From Desulfobulbaceae bacterium (lineage in GTDB: Bacteria; Desulfobacterota; Desulfobulbia; Desulfobulbales; Desulfocapsaceae): 64,000 nt of DNA. Below are positions 9,119-18,414 of the stretch, piece after piece (position 1 is the first letter of the stretch; the number at the start of each line of letters is the position of its first letter). A model generated the notes under the pieces. That model made no database searches. It had not been told where the DNA came from and was given only the letters and a program-made list of their open reading frames with translations. Made by a program: the position numbers and the translations under genes. Location: contig WBUQ01000001.1 of the NCBI GenBank assembly GCA_008933635.1, positions 124,001 to 188,000 on the forward strand. Reading direction: 5' to 3'.

Positions 9119-10024
9119 TCATTGAGAGGTCGGTGGAATGCGCCGGAGGTGACGTTTGACACATTCCTGTTCAGCCTTACATCTGGCGATGACGGATTCG
9201 AGATAGCTGATGTTTTTCAGGATTGCTGCGGTGTAGAGGTCCTGGTCGATCTGCCAGCGTGCACGGAAGTGGCTTCGCATGGCATGAGAGACATCGGAGA
9301 AGAGGGTTTGCAGTCTGTAGGATACCGTGGTGCGGTAGAAATCGGCTGTTGACTGCATCAGTTCAAGGGGCGTGTTGTATTCGTGGGCGCTCCCGTCTTT
9401 TTGTTCCTGAAAAAGAAGAGGCAGGCGCTCAAGGTAATACCTGTCTGCCATCTGCGAGAGGATATCGGCCGACCCGACGATATGACCGGCCAGTTGTATT
9501 TCTTCAGGCAGATTACGGATATGGTCGATTCCTTCGTACAATGCGGTACAGCGGATAATCGCGGCGCAGTTTTCAGTGTAAGACGATGGCAGAGAGGTCG
9601 CTTCGACATATTTTTGCAGAAAGCTTATCGAACGTTTCTCGTGCCCTTTGATATAGTGGGCTCCCGTTCTGGCATTATCGGCTTCGGAAAGGAGCATGCC
9701 GGTGTCGTGGAAAAAGGCACTGAGTAATCCCTGTATCAGGGTTTCTGCGTCAAAAGTCCTGCCATCGCTCCAGAGACCGTGAAAAAGCCTGGTTACGGCA
9801 AGGGCAACCAGGCGTGTATGCCTGAGGTTGTGATACGTCGGGTTGCTGACGCGAAATCCGGGGAAGGTTCCGTTGAAGATGGCTGTGATATCGTCGTTGA
9901 TCCTGCTGATCCGAATGATATCGATGTCCGGATGGATGGCATAGGCGAGATCGAGTATCTCCGCAGTTGGATCTCCTTCCTCGTTACCTTCCAGTATCTG
10001 CGCCCTGCGATGATTGTTCTCCAT
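9119..10024 (-). CDS. HD-domain phosphohydrolase (cyclic-nucleotide phosphodiesterase-like)
   Basis: The 301-residue soluble protein has NPTYHNLRHTRLVALAV, followed by LLSAFFHDTGML and later GHEKRSISFLQKYV and AGHIVGSADILSQMADRYYL. This order of histidines and aspartates matches HD-type metal phosphohydrolases, and the YHNxxH start resembles class I cyclic-nucleotide phosphodiesterases. It is transcribed divergently from a class III nucleotide cyclase across about 210 bases, so it could degrade the same messenger. That coupling is inference; the HD fold is well supported. Confidence 0.75.
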   Translation of the reverse strand: MENNHRRAQILEGNEEGDPTAEILDLAYAIHPDIDIIRISRINDDITAIFNGTFPGFRVSNPTYHNLRHTRLVALAVTRLFHGLWSDGRTFDAETLIQGLLSAFFHDTGMLLSEADNARTGAHYIKGHEKRSISFLQKYVEATSLPSSYTENCAAIIRCTALYEGIDHIRNLPEEIQLAGHIVGSADILSQMADRYYLERLPLLFQEQKDGSAHEYNTPLELMQSTADFYRTTVSYRLQTLFSDVSHAMRSHFRARWQIDQDLYTAAILKNISYLESVIARCKAEQECVKRHLRRIPPTSQ

Positions 10025-10236
10025 GTGCTATCCTAGCCGTTCATGCATTACATAGCAACCCAAGTTCGTTTTTCATCAGGCGGTTGGGAAGAGGCGGGAA
10101 AGGACCAGCTGGATATCCTGTTCTCAGGGCACTGCACGATTTTTGCAAGACTTTTCATATCCTGGCTGAACGGAAAGGAGTCAACCAAGACGCCGGCAAC
10201 GCGCGGCAGAAAGACGATAAGGCAAGGTATATACAG

Positions 10237-12888
10237 ATGGCAAGCGTATTGAAGTCGATAGTGCAACGAACTGTTGCAGGGCATTTTCCCCGCATTTCTG
10301 CTCTTCATGCCAGCAGTGTCTTTTACAGGCTCACCCTGGCCTTCTCCCTCCTATTTCTAACGGCTTTATCCGGTTTTGTCTTTCTTGGCATGACGTCCAA
10401 CCTCCTCGGGAGCAGGGAACTGCAATACTGCCTGCTTGGAATGCTGGTGATATCACTTGGCTCCTACGCGATCCTCAAGGAAATTGCCCGCGGAATCCTG
10501 AACATAGAGGCCAGGTTGACAGGAAGGAACAGTGCGGAACCAGTCCTTTCATGTCTGAGCACAGGAGAGAGTGAACTCAGCAGTATCGCCCGTCTGACAG
10601 AAGAAATGGCGACCAATCTGGAGCAGGTCCGCGCTGCGCTGTCCTGCAGGAACATGGAATTGCAGGGAATCAGGGAGTTGAGTCGTTCCGATGTGGTGTT
10701 CGCTGACCCGAGGGAGTTTCTTAACCTGGCGATGGAAAAGGCGATGCTCGCCACAAGTGCCGTCGGAGGGGTGGTGCTCCTGATCCCGGGAGGCGAAGGC
10801 GAGTCTGCCGATGAAACCTGCGTACGTTCCATGGGGAGGAGTTTTCTGGTCGATGCCGTGGGGCTGCAGGGAGTCTCGGAATATGCCAGAGATATCTGTG
10901 CCCACCTGCCACAGGGAATCCTCCTCGAGCAGAGGGACCCGCTCTTTCAAAGGTTTTTTACCCGCGACTGCAAAGCGGTTGCCATGGTCCCTTTCAGCCT
11001 GGGGAAAGGCCAGGAGGCGGTGGTCGTGCTGGCGGCTGGAGCCGGCCAAAGCTGGGACGGCGCGATCCTGAGTTTTCTTTCTGCCCTGTTCCAGACGACC
11101 AGCCGCAGTTTCAAAATGAGTGAACTCTGGGAGCGGGAGCAGGAAACGAGCCGGGAGCTTTATGCTGTTCTGAATATGCTGCGGATCATCACAACGGCGC
11201 AGGAAGCAGGAGTCTTCTCGGCGATAGCTTCGGCGCTCTTCGATCTCTTTCCCGCCCAGTGGCTCGGTCTGGCCTATTTTGATCCGCTTGCCGGAGAGTT
11301 ACGACTTGCGCAAAATGTCCACCGCAATACCGGCAGTCGACTGGATGAAACAGTCGTCCTGGAAAGATCTTCTTCACTGTTCCAGCGTGCCATTGATCTG
11401 ATGGGGCGACTTGATTGCCATGACCTTGAACATGAGCCGAATTGCAGTGAACGGATGATTTTTTCCGGTCTCGGACTGCGGTCCTGCATGATACACAGCC
11501 TCGATTTGAATGGTCGGATAATCGGATCGATATGTCTTGGATATGAAACCGTTGATGCTTTTGGAACACGGGACAAAAAATATTTTTCCATGTTTGCCTC
11601 CGGCATTTCCATTGCCCTCGAGCAAGGAAGGCTGCTGGCGAGAGAAAAGCGAAGGAGCAGCGAACTGGAAATCCTGAATCGGGTTGGCGTTGCATTGACG
11701 TCGTCGGCCTTCGACATAAAACGTGTTCTTCACCAGATTGTTGAAATGGTCGTACAGGTTCTAGGGACCGAGATGGGGGCTGTCATGCTGCTTGACCAGG
11801 ATGTCCTTAACATCCAGGCGGTTACGGGCTGTGCCGGAAAGAATCTTGAAGGGATGCAGATTCAATTGGGAGAAGGGCTCTGCGGCTGGGTCGCAACAAC
11901 CGGTGATGCCGTGATCAATCATGATGCGGTTGCGTCTTCCCATGGTCTTTCTGAATTTGATGAACGAGCAGGTATCATTACCAGGAATGTGCTCTGCATT
12001 CCCATGATCAGCAATGGAAGAGTGATAGGTGTCTTCCTGCTCGCCAACAAGCAGGGAAGGTTCACGGATGACGATTACCGGACATTGAAAGCTGTTGCCG
12101 CTTCGACTGCGATCGCTCTTGAAAACAACAGGCTGTACTTCGAGATGGCCCGGCTGGTGGAAAAAGAGCGCCTTATCAGGACTATCTTCCAGAAATATGT
12201 GCCAAAGGAAATCGTCAACAACATCCTTGAAAAAGATGAGCATGAACAGATGACCATTGGCGAACGGAAGATGATCACGGTGTTCAATATTGATATCAGG
12301 GGATACTCCGAAATGTCGAAAATTTCGGCGACTGAGGAGGTAGTTGAGGTGCTCAATTATTTCTATATGAAAATGGGCAGTATAATTTTGCGAAACAAGG
12401 GCATGGTCGACAAATACCTTGGTGACGGTTTTCTTGCCATTTTCGGGGCACCGGTGGCGACAAAAAACCCGGCGCTTGATGCAGTATTCGCCGCAATCGA
12501 AATGACGCAGACCATCAAGGAAGTAAGCAGAAAGGCGGTCGAACGGTTCGGCATTCCACTCAGGATCGGTATCAGTCTGAATACGGGAGAAGCGATAGTC
12601 GGCAATATAGGCTTTGACCGGAAAATGGAATATACGGCTATCGGAGACGTGGTCAATGAGACTTTTCGTCTTCAGGAGCTGACGAGGGAGAAATCTGATC
12701 TGATCCTGATTGGGGAGTCGACGTATCAGCGGGTGAAACCTTATGTGCTGGTCAAGCCATGGGGCAAGCGCGCTATCGACAACAGCGGTGGGGAAATGAT
12801 GGTGTATGAAGTCATCGCACGAAGGGAATTCGCCTCACCAATATTGACGAATCCTGCAAAAGAGGCTGAAATTCAACAGGTCCATTAA
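10237..12888 (+). CDS. GAF-GAF class III adenylate/guanylate cyclase
   Basis: The frame is open back to 9967, but ATG 10237 (MASVLKSIVQR) starts just before two membrane helices (about 30-50 and 55-75), so it is preferred; this gives 883 residues. After a HAMP-like linker come degenerate and then clear GAF domains (GVALTSSAFDIKRVLHQIVEMVVQVLGTEMGAVML and ITRNVLCIPMISNGRVIGVFLLANK). The C-terminal cyclase domain has FNIDIRGYSEMS and DKYLGDGFLAIFG, holding both metal-binding aspartates, and GEAIVGNIGFDRKMEYTAIGDVVNETFRL. It should make cAMP or cGMP in response to a ligand or redox signal bound by GAF. Confidence 0.9.
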   Translation: MASVLKSIVQRTVAGHFPRISALHASSVFYRLTLAFSLLFLTALSGFVFLGMTSNLLGSRELQYCLLGMLVISLGSYAILKEIARGILNIEARLTGRNSAEPVLSCLSTGESELSSIARLTEEMATNLEQVRAALSCRNMELQGIRELSRSDVVFADPREFLNLAMEKAMLATSAVGGVVLLIPGGEGESADETCVRSMGRSFLVDAVGLQGVSEYARDICAHLPQGILLEQRDPLFQRFFTRDCKAVAMVPFSLGKGQEAVVVLAAGAGQSWDGAILSFLSALFQTTSRSFKMSELWEREQETSRELYAVLNMLRIITTAQEAGVFSAIASALFDLFPAQWLGLAYFDPLAGELRLAQNVHRNTGSRLDETVVLERSSSLFQRAIDLMGRLDCHDLEHEPNCSERMIFSGLGLRSCMIHSLDLNGRIIGSICLGYETVDAFGTRDKKYFSMFASGISIALEQGRLLAREKRRSSELEILNRVGVALTSSAFDIKRVLHQIVEMVVQVLGTEMGAVMLLDQDVLNIQAVTGCAGKNLEGMQIQLGEGLCGWVATTGDAVINHDAVASSHGLSEFDERAGIITRNVLCIPMISNGRVIGVFLLANKQGRFTDDDYRTLKAVAASTAIALENNRLYFEMARLVEKERLIRTIFQKYVPKEIVNNILEKDEHEQMTIGERKMITVFNIDIRGYSEMSKISATEEVVEVLNYFYMKMGSIILRNKGMVDKYLGDGFLAIFGAPVATKNPALDAVFAAIEMTQTIKEVSRKAVERFGIPLRIGISLNTGEAIVGNIGFDRKMEYTAIGDVVNETFRLQELTREKSDLILIGESTYQRVKPYVLVKPWGKRAIDNSGGEMMVYEVIARREFASPILTNPAKEAEIQQVH

Positions 12889-12931
12889 TGGTCAGGCAAA
12901 GCACGAGGTTCAGTTGGTTTAAAAATATCTG

Positions 12932-12967
12932 ATTGCCACCTGGTATCAGCCAGGTGAGTATGGCAAT
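12932..12967. repeat. hairpin after the cyclase gene
   Basis: CACCTGG and CCAGGTG flank a 6-base loop, and outer ATTGCC/GGCAAT arms extend the pairing with a small bulge. It lies 44 bases after the cyclase stop and probably folds in the 3-prime end of that mRNA. There is no T-tract after it, so it is not a standard intrinsic terminator. Confidence 0.45.
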
Positions 12968-13082
12968 TCGAGCAGATTGACAGATCATGCAGAATTCGAT
13001 GGAAAACACAACCCATCATCCGTCATGCATGAACGAGAGGAGCTCCCGCGCTGGCAGGAAACCACAACCAAAAGCGACCCAG

Positions 13083-13107
13083 ATGCCCGCCTGGGCGGGA
13101 GTGACGG
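13083..13107. repeat. REP-like palindrome (ATGCCCGCCTGGGCGGGAGTGACGG)
   Basis: The sequence CCCGCCtgGGGCGGGAGTGACGG closely resembles the short palindromic repeats with the pattern CCCGCxxGCGGGAaTGACG that are scattered through many proteobacterial genomes. It stands in a gene-poor 12889-13375 stretch. Only one copy is visible here, so its repeat nature is inferred from resemblance. Confidence 0.4.
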
Positions 13108-13201
13108 TAGGTTGCAAGGACTCCCTGGATGCATAGATACTGTTTCTCAGTACCAGGGGTTGTTCGTCGGGTTTCTTGTTGGCTCAGGTTGGTGATAGCC
13201 G

Positions 13202-13237
13202 GTAAAAAAAAATCTGCATTGAAATCAATTTCAATGC
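13202..13237 (-). terminator. intrinsic terminator, minus strand
   Basis: On the minus strand the perfect stem GCATTGAAAT/ATTTCAATGC is followed by AGATTTTTTTTTACC. It is downstream of the small minus-strand frame at 13376-13603 and supports that frame being transcribed. Confidence 0.65.
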
Positions 13238-13375
13238 TTTCAGGAAGTGGTTCGGATAGTGCCAGGGGGGGCAAGTGAACTTTCCCTTCAACTATTGAAT
13301 GTCAATCAATGCAGATAACTCGATGACTGTAAGCTCTTCAGCCGCCGAACACCACATGTTTCCTGCGATGGTGCT

Positions 13376-13603
13376 TCAATCCACCGCCAGGTAACTGTGT
13401 TGTTCGGTAATCAGTTCATATTTTCCATTCACGAGGAAATACGACCTGTTGTACTGGTCAGCGTACGCGGTGATCAGGCGTTTTCCTCTGAGCAAGTCGT
13501 GTGCGGCAGGGGCCATGACAAAGCCTTTCCCAATCTCTCTGAATCGCAAATTGTTCTCGTTGCTTTTGGATGGAATTCGCATCTTCATATTTGCTCTTTT
13601 CAT
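13376..13603 (-). CDS. possible small hypothetical protein
   Basis: This 75-residue frame (MKRANMKMRIPSKSNENNLRFREIGKGFVMAPAAHDLL) ends about 140 bases before a clear minus-strand terminator, the main support for it. The ribosome site is weak and the start could be any of the first three methionines (MKRAN or MKMRI). No domain is recognised. The 12889-13375 stretch before it otherwise holds only a hairpin, a REP-like palindrome and the terminator. It could be spurious. Confidence 0.35.
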   Translation of the reverse strand: MKRANMKMRIPSKSNENNLRFREIGKGFVMAPAAHDLLRGKRLITAYADQYNRSYFLVNGKYELITEQHSYLAVD

Positions 13604-14191
13604 GATCGCTTCATGCTTATGATGTTTGCGGGTGGTTTTCTCTCTTGCCGGTGTTCCGGGAAAGAAAGAACGACCATGATCTGATCAACAGGCCGCATAT
13701 CAATGATGGCAGCAGGAGATGGGTCCCCCCCCAACTCGGGTCTATCGTAGATATGGCGTGCTTGAGTTACTGTTGATTAAGCACACAGTGTGCCAAGTGG
13801 TCCTTTTTTCTTGACCTCAATAGCCCTTATGAGCGAGGGGGTTTTCGGCTAATACGCTGTTATTAATGACAATAATTAAACTCCTGCTGGCGTTTTTCGG
13901 GGCCTTGGGGACAGAGGCGGAGTATTGGTTGAAAACGACAAAGCGTAAACACAGTTGTCGTTTTTCAAAATAGATAGTAAACATCGTTGTCTGGTATCGC
14001 GGAATATAATTTGAATAAACTGTTCTTCCGGGAATCTTCACCCGATTCGCCATGATGGGATTCCGTATAAAACTGCAATTCTCCCCGTATTGGCAAACAG
14101 AATGCCACTTCAGCCCACCATTTCCGATTGGTAAAACTGATCAGACTGGTGACTGGTCTGGAAGGCCGAAATGTGACAACAAAGTTTACGT
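13604..14191. other. gene-poor intergenic region
   Basis: These roughly 590 bases are AT-richer than the neighbours and carry no convincing frame; the minus frames at 13817 and 13965 lack ribosome sites and family features. The promoter of the sigma-54 activator gene at 14192 should be near the right end, but no clear motif was identified. Confidence 0.5.
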
Positions 14192-15808
14192 ATGAACAGT
14201 GAAAGCCGTCTTGCGCCAACAGCGCCGAGAACTCATCTGAACATCCTGCAGCAGCGGTTGTCTCAGGTTGCTAATTCATGGGCGATTGACGATTATCGGG
14301 CATTTGTCACGTTCTATGCCCGGATGTTGCCGAAACTCATGTCGGTAGAACGATGCACGATATACATTCTCGATATCGAGAGCAAAAAGATATGTTCGAT
14401 TTTCGGTACCGGCTTAAGTGAGCGGCAGATTGAGGCTCCGATGGATGGAAGCATCGTCGGCAGTGTCATCAGTTCCGGGCGCAGCCATATTGACAATTAT
14501 CTGGAGCTGCATGATGGCTTTCATCTCTATGTCGCCGAACAAACAGGATTTACTTGCAAAAACATGCTCTGCTGCCCGATTCGAAGTCTGAGCGGGAAGG
14601 GAGTGATTGGAGCCGTACAACTCATCAATAAGAGCGGCGGATCCCTTTTTGATGACGATGACTTGCGCCACTTGGAGGAAGCTGCCCATTATCTCTCCAT
14701 TTCCATTGAATCGATAGTCTTGAATCAGGAGATACTGCGCATTGCCGGTTACCTGAACAGTGAAGTTCACCGGTTGGGACAGACCTCTGTCGGTGGATCC
14801 CTGCTCATTGCTGAAAGTCCCGCCATGCGTGAAGTGCTGGAACTGGTCAAGGTGGTCAGTGAGGCACCGATTCATGTCCTGATTCAGGGGGAGAATGGAA
14901 CGGGGAAGGAGCTGGTGGCAAGGATGATCCATGAGAAAAGTGAGCGGTGTGCCCGATCATTTGTTCCTGTAAATTGCGCCTGCATCCCGGAAACATTGAT
15001 CGAGAGTGAATTTTTTGGACATGAAAAAGGGGCTTTTTCAGGCGCTGACGCTTCGCGCAAGGGACGTTTCGAGGAGGCTGACGGCGGTACGCTCTTCCTC
15101 GATGAAATTGCTGAGATGCCCCTGCAGAACCAGCCGAAGTTTCTGAGAGCGATTCAGGAGGGTGAGGGCAGTCGCCTGGGGAGCAATCGGATAGTGAGTT
15201 ACGATGCCAGGCTGATCAGTGCGACCAACAAGGACCTTGCGGCGGAAGTGAAAAAGGGTGCTTTCCGGGAAGATCTGTTCTTTCGACTGTTCTCAGTCGA
15301 GATTTTCATTCCACCTCTCAGGCAGCGGCGAGAGGATATTCTGCCTCTTGCGTTCCATTTCCTTGAGGAGACACAGAAACGTTTCAAGAGGAGGGTGCTC
15401 GGTTATTCAGAGGAAATCATAGAACTGTTCGAGAGGTACACATGGCCTGGAAACGTGCGCCAATTGCTGAAAGAAGTCGAACGTCTCGTGGCACTGACAC
15501 CCGACGGCAGCCTGATCCAGGCCGGGAACTGTTCACGGGAGTTGACGGCGTATTTCGAAACAATCAGCCTGGAGAGCGGCTCCTCCGGCGAAATGGAAGG
15601 TCTGGTTCTCGATGATCAGGTCAGAAAGATTGAAATCAGCCTGATAGAAAAGGCGTTGAAAGAGGCCGGCGGGAATAAAGCCAAGGCAGCGAGACTGCTG
15701 CATATTTCAAGGCAGGGACTTGATAAAAAACTTAAACGCTACAACATGCGCCAGCGCCCGCGAAGTACTGCCCCGGCCGCCGATCTGGAAGAGAGAGCCG
15801 GTTGTTGA
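14192..15808 (+). CDS. GAF-domain sigma-54-dependent transcriptional activator
   Basis: The 538-residue protein has an N-terminal GAF domain (about 20-185; FTCKNMLCCPIRSLSGKGVIGAVQLINKSGG), an AAA+ sigma-54 interaction domain with Walker A GENGTGKE, the loop GAFSGA, Walker B GGTLFLDEIAEMP and arginine-finger region FREDLFFRL, and a Fis-type helix-turn-helix at the end (KAARLLHISRQGLDKKLKR). It remodels sigma-54 polymerase when a ligand binds GAF. The loop that contacts sigma-54 reads GAFSGA, not GAFTGA, a conservative but notable change. It precedes a response regulator/GGDEF gene on the same strand. Confidence 0.93.
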   Translation: MNSESRLAPTAPRTHLNILQQRLSQVANSWAIDDYRAFVTFYARMLPKLMSVERCTIYILDIESKKICSIFGTGLSERQIEAPMDGSIVGSVISSGRSHIDNYLELHDGFHLYVAEQTGFTCKNMLCCPIRSLSGKGVIGAVQLINKSGGSLFDDDDLRHLEEAAHYLSISIESIVLNQEILRIAGYLNSEVHRLGQTSVGGSLLIAESPAMREVLELVKVVSEAPIHVLIQGENGTGKELVARMIHEKSERCARSFVPVNCACIPETLIESEFFGHEKGAFSGADASRKGRFEEADGGTLFLDEIAEMPLQNQPKFLRAIQEGEGSRLGSNRIVSYDARLISATNKDLAAEVKKGAFREDLFFRLFSVEIFIPPLRQRREDILPLAFHFLEETQKRFKRRVLGYSEEIIELFERYTWPGNVRQLLKEVERLVALTPDGSLIQAGNCSRELTAYFETISLESGSSGEMEGLVLDDQVRKIEISLIEKALKEAGGNKAKAARLLHISRQGLDKKLKRYNMRQRPRSTAPAADLEERAGC

Positions 15809-15920
15809 TCTATTGTGTGTTGCTCAATGCGGATACTGGACTTTGGGCTTTTTTACATGTACATTTCAGCTGAGTTTTCTTCAGGGGGGCAAGACTAATC
15901 TCTAATATCCAGATTTACCA

Positions 15921-16817
15921 ATGAACGGGAAAAACAAGGACGAGGTCATCCTCATCGTTGATGACGACGACCTCGTGCGCATGACACTCAGCGTGCTGAT
16001 TTCGTCGCTTGGTTACCATTGCCTGGTCGCGGCTGACGGTATTGAGGCTATTGAGGTGCTGAAGGTGACGGAGGTCGATCTGGTATTTTCAGATATTGCC
16101 ATGCCGAATATGGATGGCCTGGACCTGTTGAAATACATAGTTGACAATCACAAAAGGACGGATGTGATCATGGCGACCGGGTTCGCTGATAAGGCGAGCT
16201 ACGCTGATGTCATCAAAGCGGGAGCTCTTGATTTCATCAAGAAACCGATCGACCAGGCCGAACTCGAGGCCAAACTGGCGCGTGCCTTTCGGGAACGTTC
16301 ACTGATTCGCCGTCTCGAACAATTGTCGTTGATTGACAGCCTGACCTCCCTGTGGAACCGCCGGGCCTTCGACAAGCGTTTTTCCGAGGAGGTGGAACGG
16401 GCCAGCAGGCAACGGTACCGGGTCTTTCTGGCAATTATTGATATCGATAATTTCAAGGACTTCAATGACAGCTATGGCCATCAGGAAGGAGATCAGGTTC
16501 TGATTGCGTTGGCTGAAATTTTTGCCGAGTGTACCCGCAGCAATGTCGATATGAGTTTTCGACTTGGCGGCGATGAATTCGCAGTCATCCTGCCGCAGAC
16601 CACTGCCGACCAGGCGACGGAAATCGTGCAAAGGATTCTGCTGCGCTTTATCGAGCGCAACTTCGGCAAGACCACACTCTCAATCGGGGTGGTTCCCTGC
16701 AGGAGGAACAGGGATGTTCCACTCGAAATCGACGAACGCCAGATGAAGGAGAGGGGCGATCAGGCGATGTACGAGGCAAAGAAGAACGGCAAGAACTGCG
16801 TTGTCTGCAGGTTGTAA
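15921..16817 (+). CDS. response regulator with GGDEF diguanylate cyclase domain
   Basis: A receiver (about residues 8-125; ILIVDDDDLVR, phospho-acceptor in FSDIAMPNMDG, KKPID) is followed by a GGDEF domain (LIDSLTSLWNRRAFD and FRLGGDEFAVILPQ). The active-site GGDEF is intact, so cyclic di-GMP synthesis is expected on phosphorylation. The inhibitory RxxD site normally 5 residues upstream reads SNVD, so product feedback inhibition may be lost. It lies 112 bases after the sigma-54 activator and converges on purF. Confidence 0.92.
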   Translation: MNGKNKDEVILIVDDDDLVRMTLSVLISSLGYHCLVAADGIEAIEVLKVTEVDLVFSDIAMPNMDGLDLLKYIVDNHKRTDVIMATGFADKASYADVIKAGALDFIKKPIDQAELEAKLARAFRERSLIRRLEQLSLIDSLTSLWNRRAFDKRFSEEVERASRQRYRVFLAIIDIDNFKDFNDSYGHQEGDQVLIALAEIFAECTRSNVDMSFRLGGDEFAVILPQTTADQATEIVQRILLRFIERNFGKTTLSIGVVPCRRNRDVPLEIDERQMKERGDQAMYEAKKNGKNCVVCRL

Positions 16818-16853
16818 TCAGCTCTTGTCCCGTTCCCTGTTCCTGCTGAATAC

Positions 16854-18287
16854 TCAGCAGGAACTGAGGACGTCTTTGAAGAAGGACCGATCGGGAGGGA
16901 CTGGGTAAATACCGTTAAAACAGGCAAGACAATAGTTATTCCTCGTCATGCCGGTTGCCTCGACAAGTCCTTCAAGGCTCAGATAATGCAGTGAATCGAG
17001 GCCTAGATAGGCTGCAATTTCCTTTACATCCCTCTCGTTTGCAATAAGCTCGGTCGCAGAGGGAAAATCGATGCCATAATAGCAGGCGTGCCTGGTCGGA
17101 GGACAACTGACCACCATATGCACTTCCTTGACGCCGGCATCCCGCAGCGAGCGGACCCTGCTTTTCCCCGTCGTTCCTCTGATAATCGAGTCTTCAACAA
17201 TAATTACCCGCTTTCCCTTGAGGAAAGTACGGACGGGATTGAGTTTGACCCGGACGTTGAATTCACGCATCGATTGGGTGGGCTGTATAAACGTCCGGCC
17301 GACGTAGTGGTTACGGATCATGCCCATCTCGAGGGGTATCCCCGAAGCCTGGGAATAGCCGAGAGCGGCATAGTTGCCGGAATCGGGAAAAGGCATGACG
17401 ATGTCGGCATCGATTTGTGCTTCTCTGGCCAGAATTTTTCCCATTCTTTTTCGTGTTTCATAGACGTTGATCCCGAAGATGTCCGAATCCGGCCGGGCGA
17501 AGTAGACCTGCTCGAAGATGCAGAAATGGGAATCCTGCTTAGGCCAGGGGAAGAGAGAAAGAATCTCCTTGTCGTTGAAGATGAGGACTTCGCCGGGCTT
17601 GATATCACGAACATACTGAGCCTCGACCAGGTCGAGAGCGCAGGTTTCGGACGCGACGATCCATCCGCCGTTGTTCAATTTGCCGAGACAAAGGGGGCGG
17701 AATCCGTCTGGGTCACGAACGGCCACCATCGTATCCTGGGTCATCAGCAGCAGGGAATAGGCGCCCTTGAGGGCGGAGAAAGTCTCCCACAGGGCCTTTT
17801 CCAGGCCGAGGTGGGCGGTCCTGGCCATCAGGTGAAGGACAACTTCACTGTCCATGGTAGTCTGAAATATAGACCCCTGTTCTTCCAGCTTTTTCCGCAA
17901 TTCCAAAGAATTGACGAGATTGCCATTGTGGGCTACGGCCAATGTCGTTCCCTTGTGGGTCACCATCAGGGGCTGGGCGTTGGTGAGATTCGAAGCTCCG
18001 GTGGTTGAGTAGCGGACATGGCCGATCGACATGTGTCCCTGCAACTGCTGGAGGATGGCTTCGGAAAATACTTCCGGCACCAAACCCATATTCTTGTGGG
18101 TTGTAACCTTTGTGCCGTTGGACGTGACGATACCAGCACTTTCCTGTCCCCTGTGCTGTAGGGCATAGAGGCCGAAATACGTCAGTTTGGATGAATCTTG
18201 GTGGCCGAAAATTCCACAGATGCCGCATTCATGGGTGGGGCGTCCGGGTTGGCAGGGGTGGACAGGGGCAGGGTTGTGCTGTAACAT
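16854..18287 (-). CDS. purF: amidophosphoribosyltransferase
   Basis: The enzyme converts PRPP and glutamine to phosphoribosylamine, the first step of purine synthesis. ATG 18287 was chosen over the longer ORF: TTGAAGG precedes it, and it yields a 20-residue propeptide MLQHNPAPVHPCQPGRPTHE before cysteine 21 (CGICGIFG), the nucleophile freed by self-cleavage. The PRPP loop is VIIVEDSIIRGTTGKS. Cysteines in HFCIFEQVYFARPDS, TRHACYYGIDFP and YCLACFNG match the [4Fe-4S] ligands of the Bacillus-type enzyme, so oxygen sensitivity is expected. The leader of the mRNA contains a long perfect inverted repeat. It diverges from selD. Confidence 0.96.
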   Translation of the reverse strand: MLQHNPAPVHPCQPGRPTHECGICGIFGHQDSSKLTYFGLYALQHRGQESAGIVTSNGTKVTTHKNMGLVPEVFSEAILQQLQGHMSIGHVRYSTTGASNLTNAQPLMVTHKGTTLAVAHNGNLVNSLELRKKLEEQGSIFQTTMDSEVVLHLMARTAHLGLEKALWETFSALKGAYSLLLMTQDTMVAVRDPDGFRPLCLGKLNNGGWIVASETCALDLVEAQYVRDIKPGEVLIFNDKEILSLFPWPKQDSHFCIFEQVYFARPDSDIFGINVYETRKRMGKILAREAQIDADIVMPFPDSGNYAALGYSQASGIPLEMGMIRNHYVGRTFIQPTQSMREFNVRVKLNPVRTFLKGKRVIIVEDSIIRGTTGKSRVRSLRDAGVKEVHMVVSCPPTRHACYYGIDFPSATELIANERDVKEIAAYLGLDSLHYLSLEGLVEATGMTRNNYCLACFNGIYPVPPDRSFFKDVLSSC

Positions 18288-18382
18288 GGCGGTACCTTCA
18301 AGAGGCGTCCCGGACACACCGCAGAAAACAGACGGACATGTGTCGAAATCCAGACGGTGTTTCCGTGGACGCATAAACAACA

Positions 18383-18414
18383 AAGGCACAAAGAACTTGC
18401 AATCTTTGTGCCTT
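18383..18414. promoter_or_regulatory. 12-bp perfect inverted repeat upstream of purF
   Basis: AAGGCACAAAGA and TCTTTGTGCCTT flank an 8-base loop, about 96-127 bases upstream of the purF start and 118-149 bases before the selD start. It could be an operator for a dimeric repressor serving the divergent promoters or a hairpin in the purF leader. There is no T-tract on either side, so it is not a standard terminator. Confidence 0.5.

Noticed and set aside
12977-13195. Plus-strand ORF of 72 codons
   Set aside because: It contains the REP-like palindrome, has no ribosome site and lacks protein-like composition.
17088-18008. 306-codon plus-strand ORF
   Set aside because: It is antisense to purF, which has full family motifs in the other strand.
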